A stretch of DNA of 64,000 bases from Bacillus sp. ISL-51 (GCF_018613535.1 NZ_JAGGQB010000004.1:144080-208079), one strand, 5' to 3'. Shown: positions 7,221-19,064, counted from the stretch's first letter. Translations and numbers: made by a program. The notes: generated from the letters alone by a model not told the origin.

Positions 7221-7832
7221 ATGTTGAAAAAAAATGCTTTATCATTCATTTCGGCCGTGATTATGTCACTCGTATGCTTTACGGCTTCGGCAAGCGCCCA
7301 CGTTTCAGTGAAACCAGCGGAATCAGCTGCCGGCTCTTGGGAAACGTACACGATGAAAGTGCCTGTCGAAAAAAATGAACCGACCACAAAGGTTGTGCTG
7401 AAAATGCCCTCGGGTGTTGAATTCCAGCAGTATCAGCCGATTCCAGGCTGGAAAACCTCTGTTTCAAAACATGATGATAAAAACGTGTCAGTCACTTGGC
7501 AAGCAACAGCAGGCGGCATTAAGCCCGGCCAATTCCAGCAATTCACATTCGTTGCAAAAAACCCTGAAAAGACCGAAGATGCGGCTTGGGATGCCTATCA
7601 ATATTATAAAGACGGCAGCATTGTAGAATGGACGGGAGACGAAAAAGCCGACACACCGCATTCGATTACAAAAATCACAAAAGCGGCGAACGTCACTGAT
7701 GCACACGGAGCTTCACAAACAAAGGAAGAAAGCAAATCAGGCACATCAGCGCTTGAGATTGCGGCCATCGTTCTTTCAGCCGCAGCCATTATCTTGTCCA
7801 TAGCGGCGCTTTTGAAGAAAAAACGCGCGTAA
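7221..7832 (+). CDS. ycnI: Membrane-anchored copper-binding protein YcnI (DUF1775)
   Basis: YcnI is an extracytoplasmic copper-binding protein thought to serve YcnJ. The 203-aa product has a signal peptide ending ...ASASA, so the mature protein would begin with His (HVSVKPAESAAGSWETY). In B. subtilis YcnI this His forms a monohistidine Cu(II) site with nearby acidic and Trp residues, and the E and W are present here. A DUF1775 beta-sandwich fills the middle, and a C-terminal helix (about residues 176-196) with KKKRA anchors it. AAGGAG precedes ATG 7221; the gap from ycnJ is 12 bases. Confidence 0.92.
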   Translation: MLKKNALSFISAVIMSLVCFTASASAHVSVKPAESAAGSWETYTMKVPVEKNEPTTKVVLKMPSGVEFQQYQPIPGWKTSVSKHDDKNVSVTWQATAGGIKPGQFQQFTFVAKNPEKTEDAAWDAYQYYKDGSIVEWTGDEKADTPHSITKITKAANVTDAHGASQTKEESKSGTSALEIAAIVLSAAAIILSIAALLKKKRA

Positions 7833-7833
7833 A

Positions 7834-7877
7834 AAAAAGCGATCCGGCTCATATTGAGTCTGCGATCGCTTTTTTTC
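7834..7877. terminator. Bidirectional terminator between ycnI and gdh
   Basis: Complementary arms AGCGATC (7838-7844) and GATCGCT (7864-7870) flanked by A-run and T-run on the two sides, so it can end both converging transcripts. Confidence 0.85.
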
Positions 7878-8684
<807 letters not shown>

Positions 8685-9548
8685 TTATGAATTTGATTTT
8701 GCGATTCCTAAGAATACCGCGGCCGCAATGATCAGAATAATACCGATGGCGATGGCGACCAGCTGGCGTTTCGTTTTCGTCTCACGGAGAATGAAGATCC
8801 CGCCGAGCGTGCTGATGACAATTCCCATTTGTGATAATGAAAAGCTTGTCGCAACTCCGACTCTCGGCTGTGAGATGAACAGAAACATATTTCCGAGCGC
8901 CCAGATGATTCCCGGCAGAATGTTGCGGATCGCATACTTATTAAACGGTTTATGCTTGTACGTCAGCACCAGACCGCCAATCACCATCCCGATCGCCTGA
9001 GGCAAAAGCGCTGACCAGCCGGATACGCCGAACAGCCGGGCAACGACGACGTAGACTAAATAACCAAGCGTGGAGATCAGCAGGATAACGATCCCTTTTT
9101 TCAAGTCTCCCGGTTCTCCGTCCGCCTGTCCCTTTTTATCATTCAGCGATGTGAGCACAATTCCGACAATGATAAAAATAAGGGCGAGAATACCTAACGT
9201 AATCGCGATAGGCGTTGACCATTCTTTGAACACGATAACGCCGAACAAAGAAGTCGAGACGAGCTGCATCCCCGTTGAGATCGGCATCGTTTTTGAAACA
9301 CCCATCAGCTGGATGCTTTTTAACTGATTGCTTTGTCCGAGCGACCAAAACAGCCCCGATACGATTCCGACAATAAAAATGCGCAGCGACAGCACCGGAT
9401 GGACAAACAGGTAAAGCACAAACGAAACGATAAGCGCCCCGATTGTCGTTCCCAGTGTCTGACTGTAAGGCCCGCCGCCCAGTTTGACATTAAATAACAC
9501 GATGCTCCCCCAAAATAAAGCCGGGAGAAGAGCCAGTAATATATCCAT
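8685..9548 (-). CDS. glcU: Glucose uptake protein GlcU
   Basis: GlcU is a glucose permease of the GRP (glucose/ribose porter) drug/metabolite superfamily. It brings unphosphorylated glucose into the cell for Gdh. The 287-aa product shows about ten membrane helices and starts MDILLALLPALFWGSIVLFNV, the family N terminus. Its start follows AGAAGG. It is cotranscribed with gdh from a promoter resembling sigma-G sites. Confidence 0.94.
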   Translation of the reverse strand: MDILLALLPALFWGSIVLFNVKLGGGPYSQTLGTTIGALIVSFVLYLFVHPVLSLRIFIVGIVSGLFWSLGQSNQLKSIQLMGVSKTMPISTGMQLVSTSLFGVIVFKEWSTPIAITLGILALIFIIVGIVLTSLNDKKGQADGEPGDLKKGIVILLISTLGYLVYVVVARLFGVSGWSALLPQAIGMVIGGLVLTYKHKPFNKYAIRNILPGIIWALGNMFLFISQPRVGVATSFSLSQMGIVISTLGGIFILRETKTKRQLVAIAIGIILIIAAAVFLGIAKSNS

Positions 9549-9580
9549 GATGGCGACCTTCTTTCAATCGTATTTGCTGT

Positions 9581-9609
9581 TATTTTGTCTGGAATCATAT
9601 CGATTATTC
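9581..9609 (-). promoter_or_regulatory. Sigma-F/sigma-G type promoter of glcU-gdh
   Basis: Minus-strand GAATA (9605-9609) and CAAAATA (9581-9587) are spaced by 17 bases, fitting the forespore consensus GHATR-N17/18-CATWHTA with one -10 mismatch. gdh is a known late forespore gene in B. subtilis. Confidence 0.6.
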
Positions 9610-9621
9610 TCTAAACAAGAT

Positions 9622-9655
9622 AAAAAAAGCCTGCCGGCGAATCTCACCGGCAAGC
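9622..9655 (-). terminator. Terminator of the EamA permease gene
   Basis: Stem GCTTGCCGG / CCGGCAGGC with a 9-base loop followed by seven T on the minus strand, just past the permease stop codon and before the glcU promoter. Confidence 0.8.
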
Positions 9656-9663
9656 ATAAAAAT

Positions 9664-10563
9664 TTAAGCAGTATGTTTTATAGCGCTTCCTTGTCTTTGC
9701 AGCAGTAAAAAGAAAAAGACGCCGCACAGAACGAGCACGCCTCCCGCCATTTGAATGGAGGTTACACGTTCTCCAAGCAGAAGCACAGCAAATATCGTCG
9801 CTCCGACCGGTTCCCCGAGAATACTCATAGAAATAGTGGTCGCATTCACAAAGTTCAAGAGCCAATTGTTAATGACATGCGACATCGTCGGGATGACGGC
9901 CAGCAGCAAAAAGATACCCCACTCTCTCGCAGCATAGCCGCTGAACGGGGCGGACACGCTTACGTTATAGATCACCAGAAAAAAGCCGGCAAATAAGAAA
10001 ACACAAAAGCTGTACACCCAGTGTGACACTTTTTTGACCGCTTGCTGTCCGATTAACAAATAACAAACCACTGCTATCACGCTGAAAAATGACAGCGCGT
10101 CACCTAAAATGGCCGCCCGGCTGTGCCCGAGATCGCCCCAGCCGATCATGGCGGAACCGATAACGGCAGCACACATAATTAAAAGGGCGCGCCCGCTCGT
10201 TTTTTCTCTATAGATCAGATATCCCCCGAGAAGGGATATGATCGGCTGCAGCGCGAGAATAACCGTCGAGCTGGCAACGGTTGTCAGCTTTAATGACCCG
10301 AACCACAGCACAAAGTGCAAACCGAGGAAAAAGCCCGATACCCCTAAAAGCGCCCACTCTCTCATACGGATGCCCAAAAATTCCTCCCGCTTTCCTGCAA
10401 CAAACGGAAGCATTAAAACAGCGGCAAAAAGCATACGGTACATGCTCAACACTGAGGCAGGCGCCCCCGACCATTTCACGATAATTGCAGAAAAAGAAAT
10501 CGCGATAATGGAAATCACAAGCGGAAGCCCGATCGATCTCCTTTTTTCCATGTCCTGTTTCAT
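9664..10563 (-). CDS. EamA/DMT-family transporter, substrate unknown
   Basis: The 299-aa product has ten hydrophobic helices in two EamA repeats (about 15-145 and 155-290), the normal architecture of drug/metabolite exporters. ATG 10563 has AAGGATG upstream. It is a monocistronic insertion between gabD and glcU, which are adjacent in B. subtilis 168 as I recall. A downstream terminator and separate spacing indicate its own transcription. Related genes export amino acids or metabolites, but no substrate can be read from the sequence. Confidence 0.85.
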   Translation of the reverse strand: MKQDMEKRRSIGLPLVISIIAISFSAIIVKWSGAPASVLSMYRMLFAAVLMLPFVAGKREEFLGIRMREWALLGVSGFFLGLHFVLWFGSLKLTTVASSTVILALQPIISLLGGYLIYREKTSGRALLIMCAAVIGSAMIGWGDLGHSRAAILGDALSFFSVIAVVCYLLIGQQAVKKVSHWVYSFCVFLFAGFFLVIYNVSVSAPFSGYAAREWGIFLLLAVIPTMSHVINNWLLNFVNATTISMSILGEPVGATIFAVLLLGERVTSIQMAGGVLVLCGVFFFLLLQRQGSAIKHTA

Positions 10564-10662
10564 CTTTCATCATCCTTGTCTTAACATTCAGAAAACATAT
10601 ATGAGAAATATACTACGGGCGCATACACGGCGCAATACGTATTTTGCCCTGCCTGCACAATC

Positions 10663-10690
10663 AAAAAAGCCCCGCTTGAAGCGGGGCTTT
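10663..10690 (-). terminator. Terminator of gabT-gabD
   Basis: Near-perfect hairpin AGCCCCGCTT / GAAGCGGGGCT followed on the minus strand by TTTTTTGATTG, 12 bases after the gabD stop codon. Confidence 0.9.
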
Positions 10691-10702
10691 CCTTTACAGA
10701 AA

Positions 10703-12088
10703 TTAAAGTCCGATAGACATATATTTTGTTTCAAGATAAGGCTCAATTCCTTCTGTACCGCCTTCACGGCCGATGCCGCTTTCTTTCATTCCGCCAAACG
10801 GGGCTTGAACTGCGGACGGGCCGCCGTCGTTCCAGCCGATAATGCCGTATTCAAGCTGTTCTGAAATATAAATGCCGCGGCGGTAATTTTCTGTGAAGAA
10901 ATAAGCCGCAAGCCCGAACGGCGTATCGTTCGCAAGCTTAATCGCTTCATCAATATCAGAGAAAGTAACGATCGGCGCAACCGGGCCGAAGGTTTCTTCA
11001 TGCATGATGTTCATGGATGTATCCACGTCTGCCAGCACAGTCGGCGTAACGAAATAGCAGCCTTTCTCATCGTTTTGGTCAAATGTTCCGCCGGTCAGCA
11101 CTTTTGCGCCTTTTTCCACGGCGTCATTGATTTGGCCGACGATTTTGTCGAAGCCTTTTTTGTTGATGACCGGTCCGACGTTTACGCCTTCCTCAAGGCC
11201 GTTGCCGACTTTGAGCTTTGCCGCCTCTTCACTCAGTTTTTTCGCAAACTCATCCTTAATGGACTCGTGAACGATTAAACGGTTCGCGCAGACGCACGTT
11301 TGGCCTGCGTTTCTGAATTTAGAGGCCATGGTTTGTTTTACCGCGAGATCAAGATCAGCGTCCTCGTCTACGATCAGCGGCGCATGCCCGCCAAGCTCCA
11401 TAGACATGTGTTTTACCGTATCGGCGCTGTTTTTCATTAAGATTTTGCCGACCGGCGTTGAACCGGTAAATGTAATTTTGCGGATTTTCGGGCTGCTGGT
11501 AAAGACGTTTCCGATCTCTGCTCCGTCTCCTATCACCACTTGCAGCACGTCCTTCGGAATACCCGCTTCATAAGCAAGACGCGCAAGTGCGTAAGCAGAA
11601 AGCGGCGTGTCCTCTGCCGGTTTAATGATGAACGTACAGCCTGCCGCCAAAGCCGGCGCTGCTTTTCTTGTGATCATCGCATTCGGGAAATTCCAAGGCG
11701 TAATCGCCGCAACCGGGCCGACCGCCTGGCGCGTGACGACAATCCGCTTGCCCGCCGCCGCAGGAACCGTTCTGCCGTATATGCGTTTCGCTTCTTCCGC
11801 AAACCATTCGATGTAGCCTGCCCCGTATAATACCTCGCCGACCGCCTCTTGGTACGGTTTCCCGTTTTCCTTCGTAATTAATTCCGCAAGTTCTTCTTTA
11901 TGTTCAACAATCAGCTCATACCATTTTCTTAAAAGTGACGCACGTTCTCCGGCTGATGTTTTAGACCATGATTGAAACGCTTGATGTGAACGTTCAATCG
12001 CTTCTTCAACTTCCTGAGCCGTTTGCTGAGGGATGCTTTCGATCGCCTCTCCCGTCGCCGGATTGTAAACCGTTAATTGTTCTGGCAT
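10703..12088 (-). CDS. gabD: Succinate-semialdehyde dehydrogenase GabD
   Basis: GabD oxidises succinate semialdehyde, the product of GabT, to succinate with NAD(P)+. The 461-aa aldehyde dehydrogenase has the motif [10 protein letters not shown], the glycine motif FTGSTPVG, the general-base region MELGGHAP and the nucleophilic Cys region [14 protein letters not shown] 12088 ([14 protein letters not shown]) was chosen because GAAAGGA lies 9 bases upstream; the ATG at 12097 abuts that site. Second gene of gabT-gabD. Confidence 0.95.
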   Translation of the reverse strand: MPEQLTVYNPATGEAIESIPQQTAQEVEEAIERSHQAFQSWSKTSAGERASLLRKWYELIVEHKEELAELITKENGKPYQEAVGEVLYGAGYIEWFAEEAKRIYGRTVPAAAGKRIVVTRQAVGPVAAITPWNFPNAMITRKAAPALAAGCTFIIKPAEDTPLSAYALARLAYEAGIPKDVLQVVIGDGAEIGNVFTSSPKIRKITFTGSTPVGKILMKNSADTVKHMSMELGGHAPLIVDEDADLDLAVKQTMASKFRNAGQTCVCANRLIVHESIKDEFAKKLSEEAAKLKVGNGLEEGVNVGPVINKKGFDKIVGQINDAVEKGAKVLTGGTFDQNDEKGCYFVTPTVLADVDTSMNIMHEETFGPVAPIVTFSDIDEAIKLANDTPFGLAAYFFTENYRRGIYISEQLEYGIIGWNDGGPSAVQAPFGGMKESGIGREGGTEGIEPYLETKYMSIGL

Positions 12089-12165
12089 ATTGAACATTCC
12101 TTTCTCTGCTATGTGTGTTACTTCTCATGATAGCAGACTCATCCTTGAGCTTTCCAACAATGAGC

Positions 12166-13473
12166 TTACAGAGCTGCTTCAATAATCTCAAGGCCTTCTG
12201 CAAGCTGCTCATCCGTCATCACAAGCGGCGTCAGAAATCTGATAATGTTGCCGTTGATTCCCGCTGTTAAGAGAAGCAGTCCGTTTTCGTTGGCTGTTTT
12301 GGCGATAGCAGCGGCTTTAGCTTTATCCGGTTCACGCGTAACTTGATCTTTGACAATTTCAATGGCGGCCATCGCCCCGAGTCTGCGCACTTCTCCGATA
12401 AAGGCGTGTTCTTTTTTCCATTCAAGCGCCTGCTCTTCAATGATCTGCCCGATTTCCTCTGACCGCTGATTAAGACCTTCTTCTTCAATAATATCCAGTA
12501 CGGCGAGCGCAGCCGCACAGCCGAGCGGGCTTCCCGCATACGTGCCGCCCAGCTCGCCCGGCGCCGCTGCATCAAGGATTTCCGCACGCCCGATGACTCC
12601 GCTGAGCGGCAGTCCGGCAGCAAGCGATTTGGAAACTGTGATTAAATCAGGCACAACGCCGAAATGCTCAATCGCAAAGTACGTGCCCGTTCTGGCAAAA
12701 CCGGTCTGTATCTCATCCGCCACAAACACGATGCTATGTTCCTTACAGAAATCAGCGACATGCTGAACGAAACGTTTCGAAGGAATAATAAAGCCGCCTT
12801 CGCCCTGAACAGGCTCCATCACGACACAAGCAACGGTTTCAGGCGCGGCTGAGGAGATAAAGAAATCATCAAAGGCCTTTATAATAAAGTCATCGTATTG
12901 CTCATTGCTCATCCCGGCGGGCTTTTGATAATAGTAAGGAAACGGCGCCTGATACACCTCTGAGGCAAATGGGCCGAAGCCGAATTTATAAGGCTTTACC
13001 TTGCTTGTCATGCTCATCGTCATATTGGTGCGCCCGTGAAATCCCCGTGTGAAGGAGACAACGCCTTGGCGTTTCGTATATTTTCTGGCGATTTTCACGG
13101 CGTTTTCAACCGCTTCCGCTCCTGAGTTCAGGAAGATCGCTTTTTTGTCATGATCCCCCGGCGCAAGGTTGCAAAGCTTTTCGGCTAATTCAATATAGGA
13201 CGGATACATCATGACGTTAAAGCCGGGATGAATCAGATCCTCAGCCTGCTTCTTCACAGCCTCAACCACCTTCGGATGGGAATGGCCGACATTTAACGTT
13301 CCGATCGCTCCGGCAAAATCAATGAACTTTCTGCCGTCCAAGTCATATAAAAGCGCCCCTTCTCCTTTTACCGCCATGCTGCGGTTTCCGTTGCCGACGC
13401 CGTTTGATACAAATTGATCCCGTTTTTCCTGCCACTGGGCTGTCGTTCTTCCCGATGCTGTTGTTTGACTCAT
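12166..13473 (-). CDS. gabT: 4-aminobutyrate aminotransferase GabT
   Basis: GabT transfers the amino group of GABA to 2-oxoglutarate, giving succinate semialdehyde and glutamate. The 435-aa fold-type I enzyme has NSGAEAVENAVKIARKYT (cofactor phosphate region), FVADEIQTGFARTG and the PLP Lys in TVSKSLAAGLPLSG. Length is normal. It is the first gene of the GabR-activated operon and divergent from gabR. Confidence 0.96.
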   Translation of the reverse strand: MSQTTASGRTTAQWQEKRDQFVSNGVGNGNRSMAVKGEGALLYDLDGRKFIDFAGAIGTLNVGHSHPKVVEAVKKQAEDLIHPGFNVMMYPSYIELAEKLCNLAPGDHDKKAIFLNSGAEAVENAVKIARKYTKRQGVVSFTRGFHGRTNMTMSMTSKVKPYKFGFGPFASEVYQAPFPYYYQKPAGMSNEQYDDFIIKAFDDFFISSAAPETVACVVMEPVQGEGGFIIPSKRFVQHVADFCKEHSIVFVADEIQTGFARTGTYFAIEHFGVVPDLITVSKSLAAGLPLSGVIGRAEILDAAAPGELGGTYAGSPLGCAAALAVLDIIEEEGLNQRSEEIGQIIEEQALEWKKEHAFIGEVRRLGAMAAIEIVKDQVTREPDKAKAAAIAKTANENGLLLLTAGINGNIIRFLTPLVMTDEQLAEGLEIIEAAL

Positions 13474-13519
13474 CTATTTCATCCCCCTGCACTGTTTTCT
13501 TATCATTCTGACTTCTTTT

Positions 13520-14994
<1,475 letters not shown>

Positions 14995-14997
<3 letters not shown>

Positions 14998-15017
14998 AAA
15001 AACCCCCGGTTCCGGGG
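14995..15017 (-). terminator. Terminator of yczG
   Basis: Stem CCCCGG / CCGGGG with a TT loop, followed on the minus strand by GGTTTTTTT. It overlaps the 3' end of gabR and probably serves both converging genes. Confidence 0.65.
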
Positions 15018-15023
15018 ATTGGT

Positions 15024-15338
15024 TTACCAGCGGGTTGGCTCTATTTGCAGCACCGCTTCCAGCAAACCTGGAAACGCCTCTTGTAAATCACCTTTGCGCA
15101 GGGAATAATAGCGATGCTTCCCGTCTATGCGCACTTGGGCGATTCCCGCTTCCCTCAGCACTTTGAAGTGGTGAGACAGCGTTGATTTCGCAACCCGGAT
15201 ATCAGCGCATGTGCTGCACGTTTTTTCTGCTGTTTCAGCCAATTGCTTGACCAGCTCTAAGCGGAGCGGATCACTGAGAGCGTGAAGAACTTTTGTCAGC
15301 TGCAAATGATTGGTTTCAGGATGGTTTGGAATGTTCAT
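15024..15338 (-). CDS. yczG: ArsR-family transcriptional regulator YczG
   Basis: The 104-aa single-domain winged-helix protein has the ArsR pattern [16 protein letters not shown]...[38 protein letters not shown]. Two Cys (CSTCADI) lie before the recognition helix in the place of the ArsR metal/redox motif. It is divergent from ycnED across a 140-base gap with a perfect operator-like palindrome, so it is the likely regulator of those oxidoreductase genes. The signal is unknown; thiol or quinone stress is plausible given the neighbours. Confidence 0.85.
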   Translation of the reverse strand: MNIPNHPETNHLQLTKVLHALSDPLRLELVKQLAETAEKTCSTCADIRVAKSTLSHHFKVLREAGIAQVRIDGKHRYYSLRKGDLQEAFPGLLEAVLQIEPTRW

Positions 15339-15425
15339 AAATCAAATGTAACACATATCAGCTGCGGGTGACAATTTAGGCAGGAGGGTATTTTCTTTGC
15401 CTTACGCCGTTAAACATGTTACAGT

Positions 15426-15447
15426 TAGTTCGATAATATTCGAACTA
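15426..15447. promoter_or_regulatory. Palindromic operator upstream of ycnE
   Basis: TAGTTCGA-TAATAT-TCGAACTA has perfect 8-bp arms and ends 31 bases before the ycnE start codon. It contains a -10-like GATAAT in its centre. Likely bound by YczG. Confidence 0.65.
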
Positions 15448-15478
15448 TAACAAATAAACCCAATCAGGAGGAATTGTC

Positions 15479-15766
15479 ATGATCGTCTTACAAGCTTACA
15501 TGAAAGTAAAACCAGAAAAACGCGAGGAATTTTTAGGAGAGGCTCAATCGCTTGTTCATCATTCACGCGCGGAAGAAGGAAATGTACAGTACGATCTGTT
15601 TGAAAAGGCCGGCGAAGAAAATACGTTCGTCATGCTCGAAAAATGGAAAGATGAAGAAGCAATGAAATTCCATAACGGAACAGAGCATTTCCAAGGATTC
15701 GTCGCAAAAGGAAAAGAACTGCTGAACGCTCCGCTTGATGTCGTTCGCACAGAGCTGGCGGACTAA
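15479..15766 (+). CDS. ycnE: Antibiotic-biosynthesis-monooxygenase (ABM) domain protein YcnE
   Basis: The 95-aa product is a single ABM ferredoxin-like fold (MIVLQAYMKVKPEKREEFLG...VQYDLFEKAGEENTFVMLEKWKDEEAMKFHN), a family of small cofactor-free monooxygenases and quinone-handling proteins such as YgiN. ATG follows CAGGAGGAATTGTC. It is the first gene of ycnE-ycnD and downstream of the palindrome. A role in detoxifying quinones or thiol-reactive compounds with YcnD is an inference. Confidence 0.88.
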   Translation: MIVLQAYMKVKPEKREEFLGEAQSLVHHSRAEEGNVQYDLFEKAGEENTFVMLEKWKDEEAMKFHNGTEHFQGFVAKGKELLNAPLDVVRTELAD

Positions 15767-15782
15767 CGAAAGGATGGCTGAC

Positions 15783-16529
15783 ATGAACGAAGTGCTTCAA
15801 TTATTAACAGATCACCGATCCATACGGAGTTACACTGATGAACCGGTAACCGAAGAAGAGCTCGACCTGATCATCCAAGCCGCACAGGCTGCCCCCACTT
15901 CCATTAACGGACAGCAGTTTACCGTGATCGCGGTGCGGGATAAAGAAAGAAAAAAGAAAATCTCCGAATTGGCCGGCGGACAGCCATGGATTGACCAAGC
16001 GCCGGTTTTCCTTTTATTCTGCGCTGATTTTAACCGCGCCAAAATTGCACTTGAAGAATATAATGATACACCGCTTGAAATTACGAACGGATTAGAGTCC
16101 GTCCTTGTCAGCGCCGTAGATGTCGGCATCGCGCTCGGAACGGCAACCGCTGCGGCGGAATCAATGGGCCTCGGCACTGTGCCGATCGGCGCCGTGCGCG
16201 GCAAGCCGGACGAACTGATTGAATTGCTGAAGCTTCCGAAATACGTTTTCCCTGTCTCAGGCCTCGTCGTCGGCCGCCCGGCAGACCGTTCTGCGAAAAA
16301 ACCGCGCCTGCCGCAAGCCGCTGTACTGCATCATGAAACGTACCAAGAGGAAGACTTAAGAACACATATTGAAGCCTATGACAAGCAAATGTCCGAGTAC
16401 ATGAAGCAGCGCACCAACGGACAGGAAACAAGAAACTGGTCACAAGGCATCACAGCCTACTACAAACAGCTCTATTATCCTCATATTCGCGAAATGCTTG
16501 AAAAGCAAGGATTTAAGACGGATAAATAA
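15783..16529 (+). CDS. ycnD: NADPH-dependent FMN reductase/nitroreductase YcnD (NfrA2)
   Basis: The 248-aa product belongs to the NfsA/FRP flavin reductase family: N-terminal DHRSIRSYTDEPV, QAAPTSINGQQFTV, and ESMGLGTVPIGAVRG with a C-terminal NWSQGITAYY segment. B. subtilis YcnD reduces flavins and nitro compounds with NADPH. The ATG at 15783 (MNEVLQLLTDHRSIR) follows GAAAGGA by about 9 bases; 15774 is a possible alternative. It follows ycnE by 16 bases. Confidence 0.93.
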   Translation: MNEVLQLLTDHRSIRSYTDEPVTEEELDLIIQAAQAAPTSINGQQFTVIAVRDKERKKKISELAGGQPWIDQAPVFLLFCADFNRAKIALEEYNDTPLEITNGLESVLVSAVDVGIALGTATAAAESMGLGTVPIGAVRGKPDELIELLKLPKYVFPVSGLVVGRPADRSAKKPRLPQAAVLHHETYQEEDLRTHIEAYDKQMSEYMKQRTNGQETRNWSQGITAYYKQLYYPHIREMLEKQGFKTDK

Positions 16530-16537
16530 GATAACAG

Positions 16538-16566
16538 CCTGCCGGATCTGATCCGGCAGGTTTTTT
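16538..16566 (+). terminator. Terminator of ycnE-ycnD
   Basis: Perfect 10-bp stem CCTGCCGGAT / ATCCGGCAGG with a 3-base loop and six T. Confidence 0.95.
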
Positions 16567-16689
16567 CTTTTTCTCAGGCAAAAGCGTTGACACCGTTCGA
16601 ATGCATTTGTTAATATTTTCATCATGTACTCATTGGTTTTCTGTGAACCAGTGGGTTTTCTATTGTTTACGAAGGAAGGAAATAGCCAC

Positions 16690-17565
16690 ATGAACGATAA
16701 GAAAACGGATATTCTGCTGGCGGCAAGGAAGCTTTTCTCCGAGAAGAGTTTTACGTCGGTTTCGATGCAGGCGATTGCGGAGGAGTGCAAAGTTTCCAAA
16801 GCGTCCTTATATAAGCTGTTCGAATCAAAGGAAGATTTGCTGCTGGAGCTGCTGGATTTCAATCAAAAGCAGATGGTCGCAACGGCTTCCATGCTGAATG
16901 AAGAAACAAGCCTGACCCCCGAAGAACGGTTTGCCAAAAAACTGATGGCTGAGCTTGAAGGCTTCAGGCGCAACCAGCAGTTTTTCAATATGCTGATGTA
17001 CGGAAGCCCCTCCTCTATTAATGAGCGGGTGAAACGGCATATTCACAGGGCGCGTTCCACCTTTATCTGCTGGCACCGCGATTCATTAGTTCAGACGTAC
17101 GGCGAAGGCATCACGCCCTATGTGTGGGAGCTGGTCATTGTCCTGCAGGGCATGCTGAGAGAGTGCATCACGTTAATTAAGCTGGAAGAAGAGCCTCTTG
17201 ATCTGACGCCGCTGACGGAATTTATCATCCGCCATCTGAATCTCATCGTCAAAAACAGACAAACCGGTAACACCTTGCCTCAGGACATTATCGACCTTTA
17301 TGTCACCTCTGCTTCCTCCTTTCAGCCGAAAAACAAAACGGCCTTGTTAGCAGAAAGTCTGGAGGAGCTGAAAGAAACCGTTTCAGTGCTTCCAGGGGAA
17401 AAATATGATGTCTGCGGCCTGACATCCGCGGTGTGCATGCTGGAGGAAGAAACAGCCAAAGAAGAGCCGCGGGACTTTCTCTTAAAAGCGCTCATCGGTT
17501 ATTTAGAGCAAACCGGACCTTTGCAGCCGCCGCTCGCAACCGTTAAAACACTGCTTATTCTATAA
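16690..17565 (+). CDS. ycnC: TetR-family regulator YcnC
   Basis: The 291-aa protein has an N-terminal TetR DNA-binding domain ([44 protein letters not shown], residues about 8-55) and a long C-terminal ligand domain. It is larger than typical TetR proteins (about 200 aa), as in B. subtilis YcnC. ATG 16690 follows GGAAGGAAAT; upstream in-frame codons from 16624 lack a ribosome site. It precedes ycnB by 17 bases in the same operon, so it probably controls that efflux pump. Confidence 0.9.
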   Translation: MNDKKTDILLAARKLFSEKSFTSVSMQAIAEECKVSKASLYKLFESKEDLLLELLDFNQKQMVATASMLNEETSLTPEERFAKKLMAELEGFRRNQQFFNMLMYGSPSSINERVKRHIHRARSTFICWHRDSLVQTYGEGITPYVWELVIVLQGMLRECITLIKLEEEPLDLTPLTEFIIRHLNLIVKNRQTGNTLPQDIIDLYVTSASSFQPKNKTALLAESLEELKETVSVLPGEKYDVCGLTSAVCMLEEETAKEEPRDFLLKALIGYLEQTGPLQPPLATVKTLLIL

Positions 17566-17582
17566 AGAAAGAAGGAATCTGT

Positions 17583-19004
17583 TTGAATACGAGTATCGAA
17601 CCTAAACCATATAACCGCTCCGTCATTGTCGGAATTCTTTTGGCGGGCGCGTTTGTCGCCATTTTAAATCAGACGCTGTTAATCACGGCGCTGCCGCACA
17701 TTATGACTGACTTCAATATTGACGCCAACAAAGCCCAATGGCTGACGACATCATTTATGCTGACAAACGGAATTTTAATACCGATTACCGCATTTTTAAT
17801 TGAGAAATTCACGAGCCGCACCCTGCTGATTACCGCTATGAGTATTTTTACGGCGGGAACCATTGTCGGCGCCTTTGCCCCAAACTTTCCGGTGTTATTA
17901 ACGGCGCGGATCATCCAAGCAGCCGGCGCCGGGATTATGTTGCCGCTTATGCAAACGGTATTTCTCACGATTTTTCCGATTGAAAAACGCGGCCGCGCCA
18001 TGGGGATGGTCGGCTTGGTCATTTCATTTGCGCCGGCTATCGGCCCGACGCTTTCCGGGTGGGCTGTCGAAGCATTCTCTTGGAGATCTTTGTTTTATAT
18101 CATCTTCCCGGTGGCGGTCATTGATTTAATCTTAGCGATTGTCCTGATGAAAAACGTGACGACATTAAGAGAAACACAGATTGATATTTTATCAGTCATC
18201 CTGTCTACCTTAGGGTTCGGCGGGCTGCTGTACGGTTTCTCAAGCGTCGGATCATACGGATGGGGCAGCTCCACAGTGCTGATCTCGCTTCTGGTCGGGG
18301 CTGCTGCGCTCATCTTATTTATCACAAGACAGATGAAACTCAAAAAACCGATGCTGGAATTCCGCGTGTTTTCCTTTGGGATTTTCAGCCTGACCACCTT
18401 GCTTGGTACGCTCGTTTTCGCTCTGCTGATCGGAACGGAAACCATTCTCCCGCTTTACACACAAAAGGTCAGAGGAGTATCGGCGTTTGATACGGGATTA
18501 ATGCTGCTGCCGGGCGCGATTGTAATGGGTATGATGTCGCCGTTTATCGGCCGGATTTTTGACAGAATCGGCGGAAAAGGGCTGGCGATAGGCGGTTTCT
18601 TCATCATCCTGCTCACCTCTCTGCCGTTTATGAATCTGACTGATACGACGTCTCTCATTTGGATCGTCGTCGTTTATACCGCCCGCTTGCTGGGAACGGC
18701 GATGATTATGATGCCTGTGACGACAGCAGGGATTAACGCGCTGCCGCGCCACTTAATCCCGCACGGAACGGCCATGAACAATACCGTCCGACAAGTCGGC
18801 GGCTCTATCGGAACGGCGCTGCTCGTTTCCGTGATGAGCAATCAGGCGGCGCACGCAGATGCACACAGCCCGGCAAACGCCGCCCTGCACGGCATGAATG
18901 CCGCGTTTATCGTGGCCGCATGCATCGCGCTCGCAGGCTTCCTGCTATCCTTCACCTTGAAGAAAAAACCGCGTCCCGCCGAGCAGCAGCCGGTCACACG
19001 ATAA
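17583..19004 (+). CDS. ycnB: MFS multidrug efflux transporter YcnB (DHA2, 14 TMS)
   Basis: The 473-aa product has 14 hydrophobic helices and the DHA2 drug-proton antiporter signatures: VAILNQTLLITALPHIM in helix 1 (a motif D1-like segment) and the helix-5 motif C region LVISFAPAIGPTLSGWAVE. The best start is TTG 17583, preceded by AAGAAGGAA. It is cotranscribed with the TetR gene ycnC. EmrB-type pumps of this class expel lipophilic compounds; the substrate is unknown. Confidence 0.93.
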   Translation: MNTSIEPKPYNRSVIVGILLAGAFVAILNQTLLITALPHIMTDFNIDANKAQWLTTSFMLTNGILIPITAFLIEKFTSRTLLITAMSIFTAGTIVGAFAPNFPVLLTARIIQAAGAGIMLPLMQTVFLTIFPIEKRGRAMGMVGLVISFAPAIGPTLSGWAVEAFSWRSLFYIIFPVAVIDLILAIVLMKNVTTLRETQIDILSVILSTLGFGGLLYGFSSVGSYGWGSSTVLISLLVGAAALILFITRQMKLKKPMLEFRVFSFGIFSLTTLLGTLVFALLIGTETILPLYTQKVRGVSAFDTGLMLLPGAIVMGMMSPFIGRIFDRIGGKGLAIGGFFIILLTSLPFMNLTDTTSLIWIVVVYTARLLGTAMIMMPVTTAGINALPRHLIPHGTAMNNTVRQVGGSIGTALLVSVMSNQAAHADAHSPANAALHGMNAAFIVAACIALAGFLLSFTLKKKPRPAEQQPVTR

Positions 19005-19023
19005 TAATTCATTTAAAACCAAA

Positions 19024-19064
19024 AGAACCCGATCACAGCTCTCGTGTGATCGGGTTCTTTTTTT
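19024..19064. terminator. Bidirectional terminator between ycnB and yclQ
   Basis: 14-bp stem AGAACCCGATCACA / TGTGATCGGGTTCT with 7-base loop and T-runs on both strands. Confidence 0.95.
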
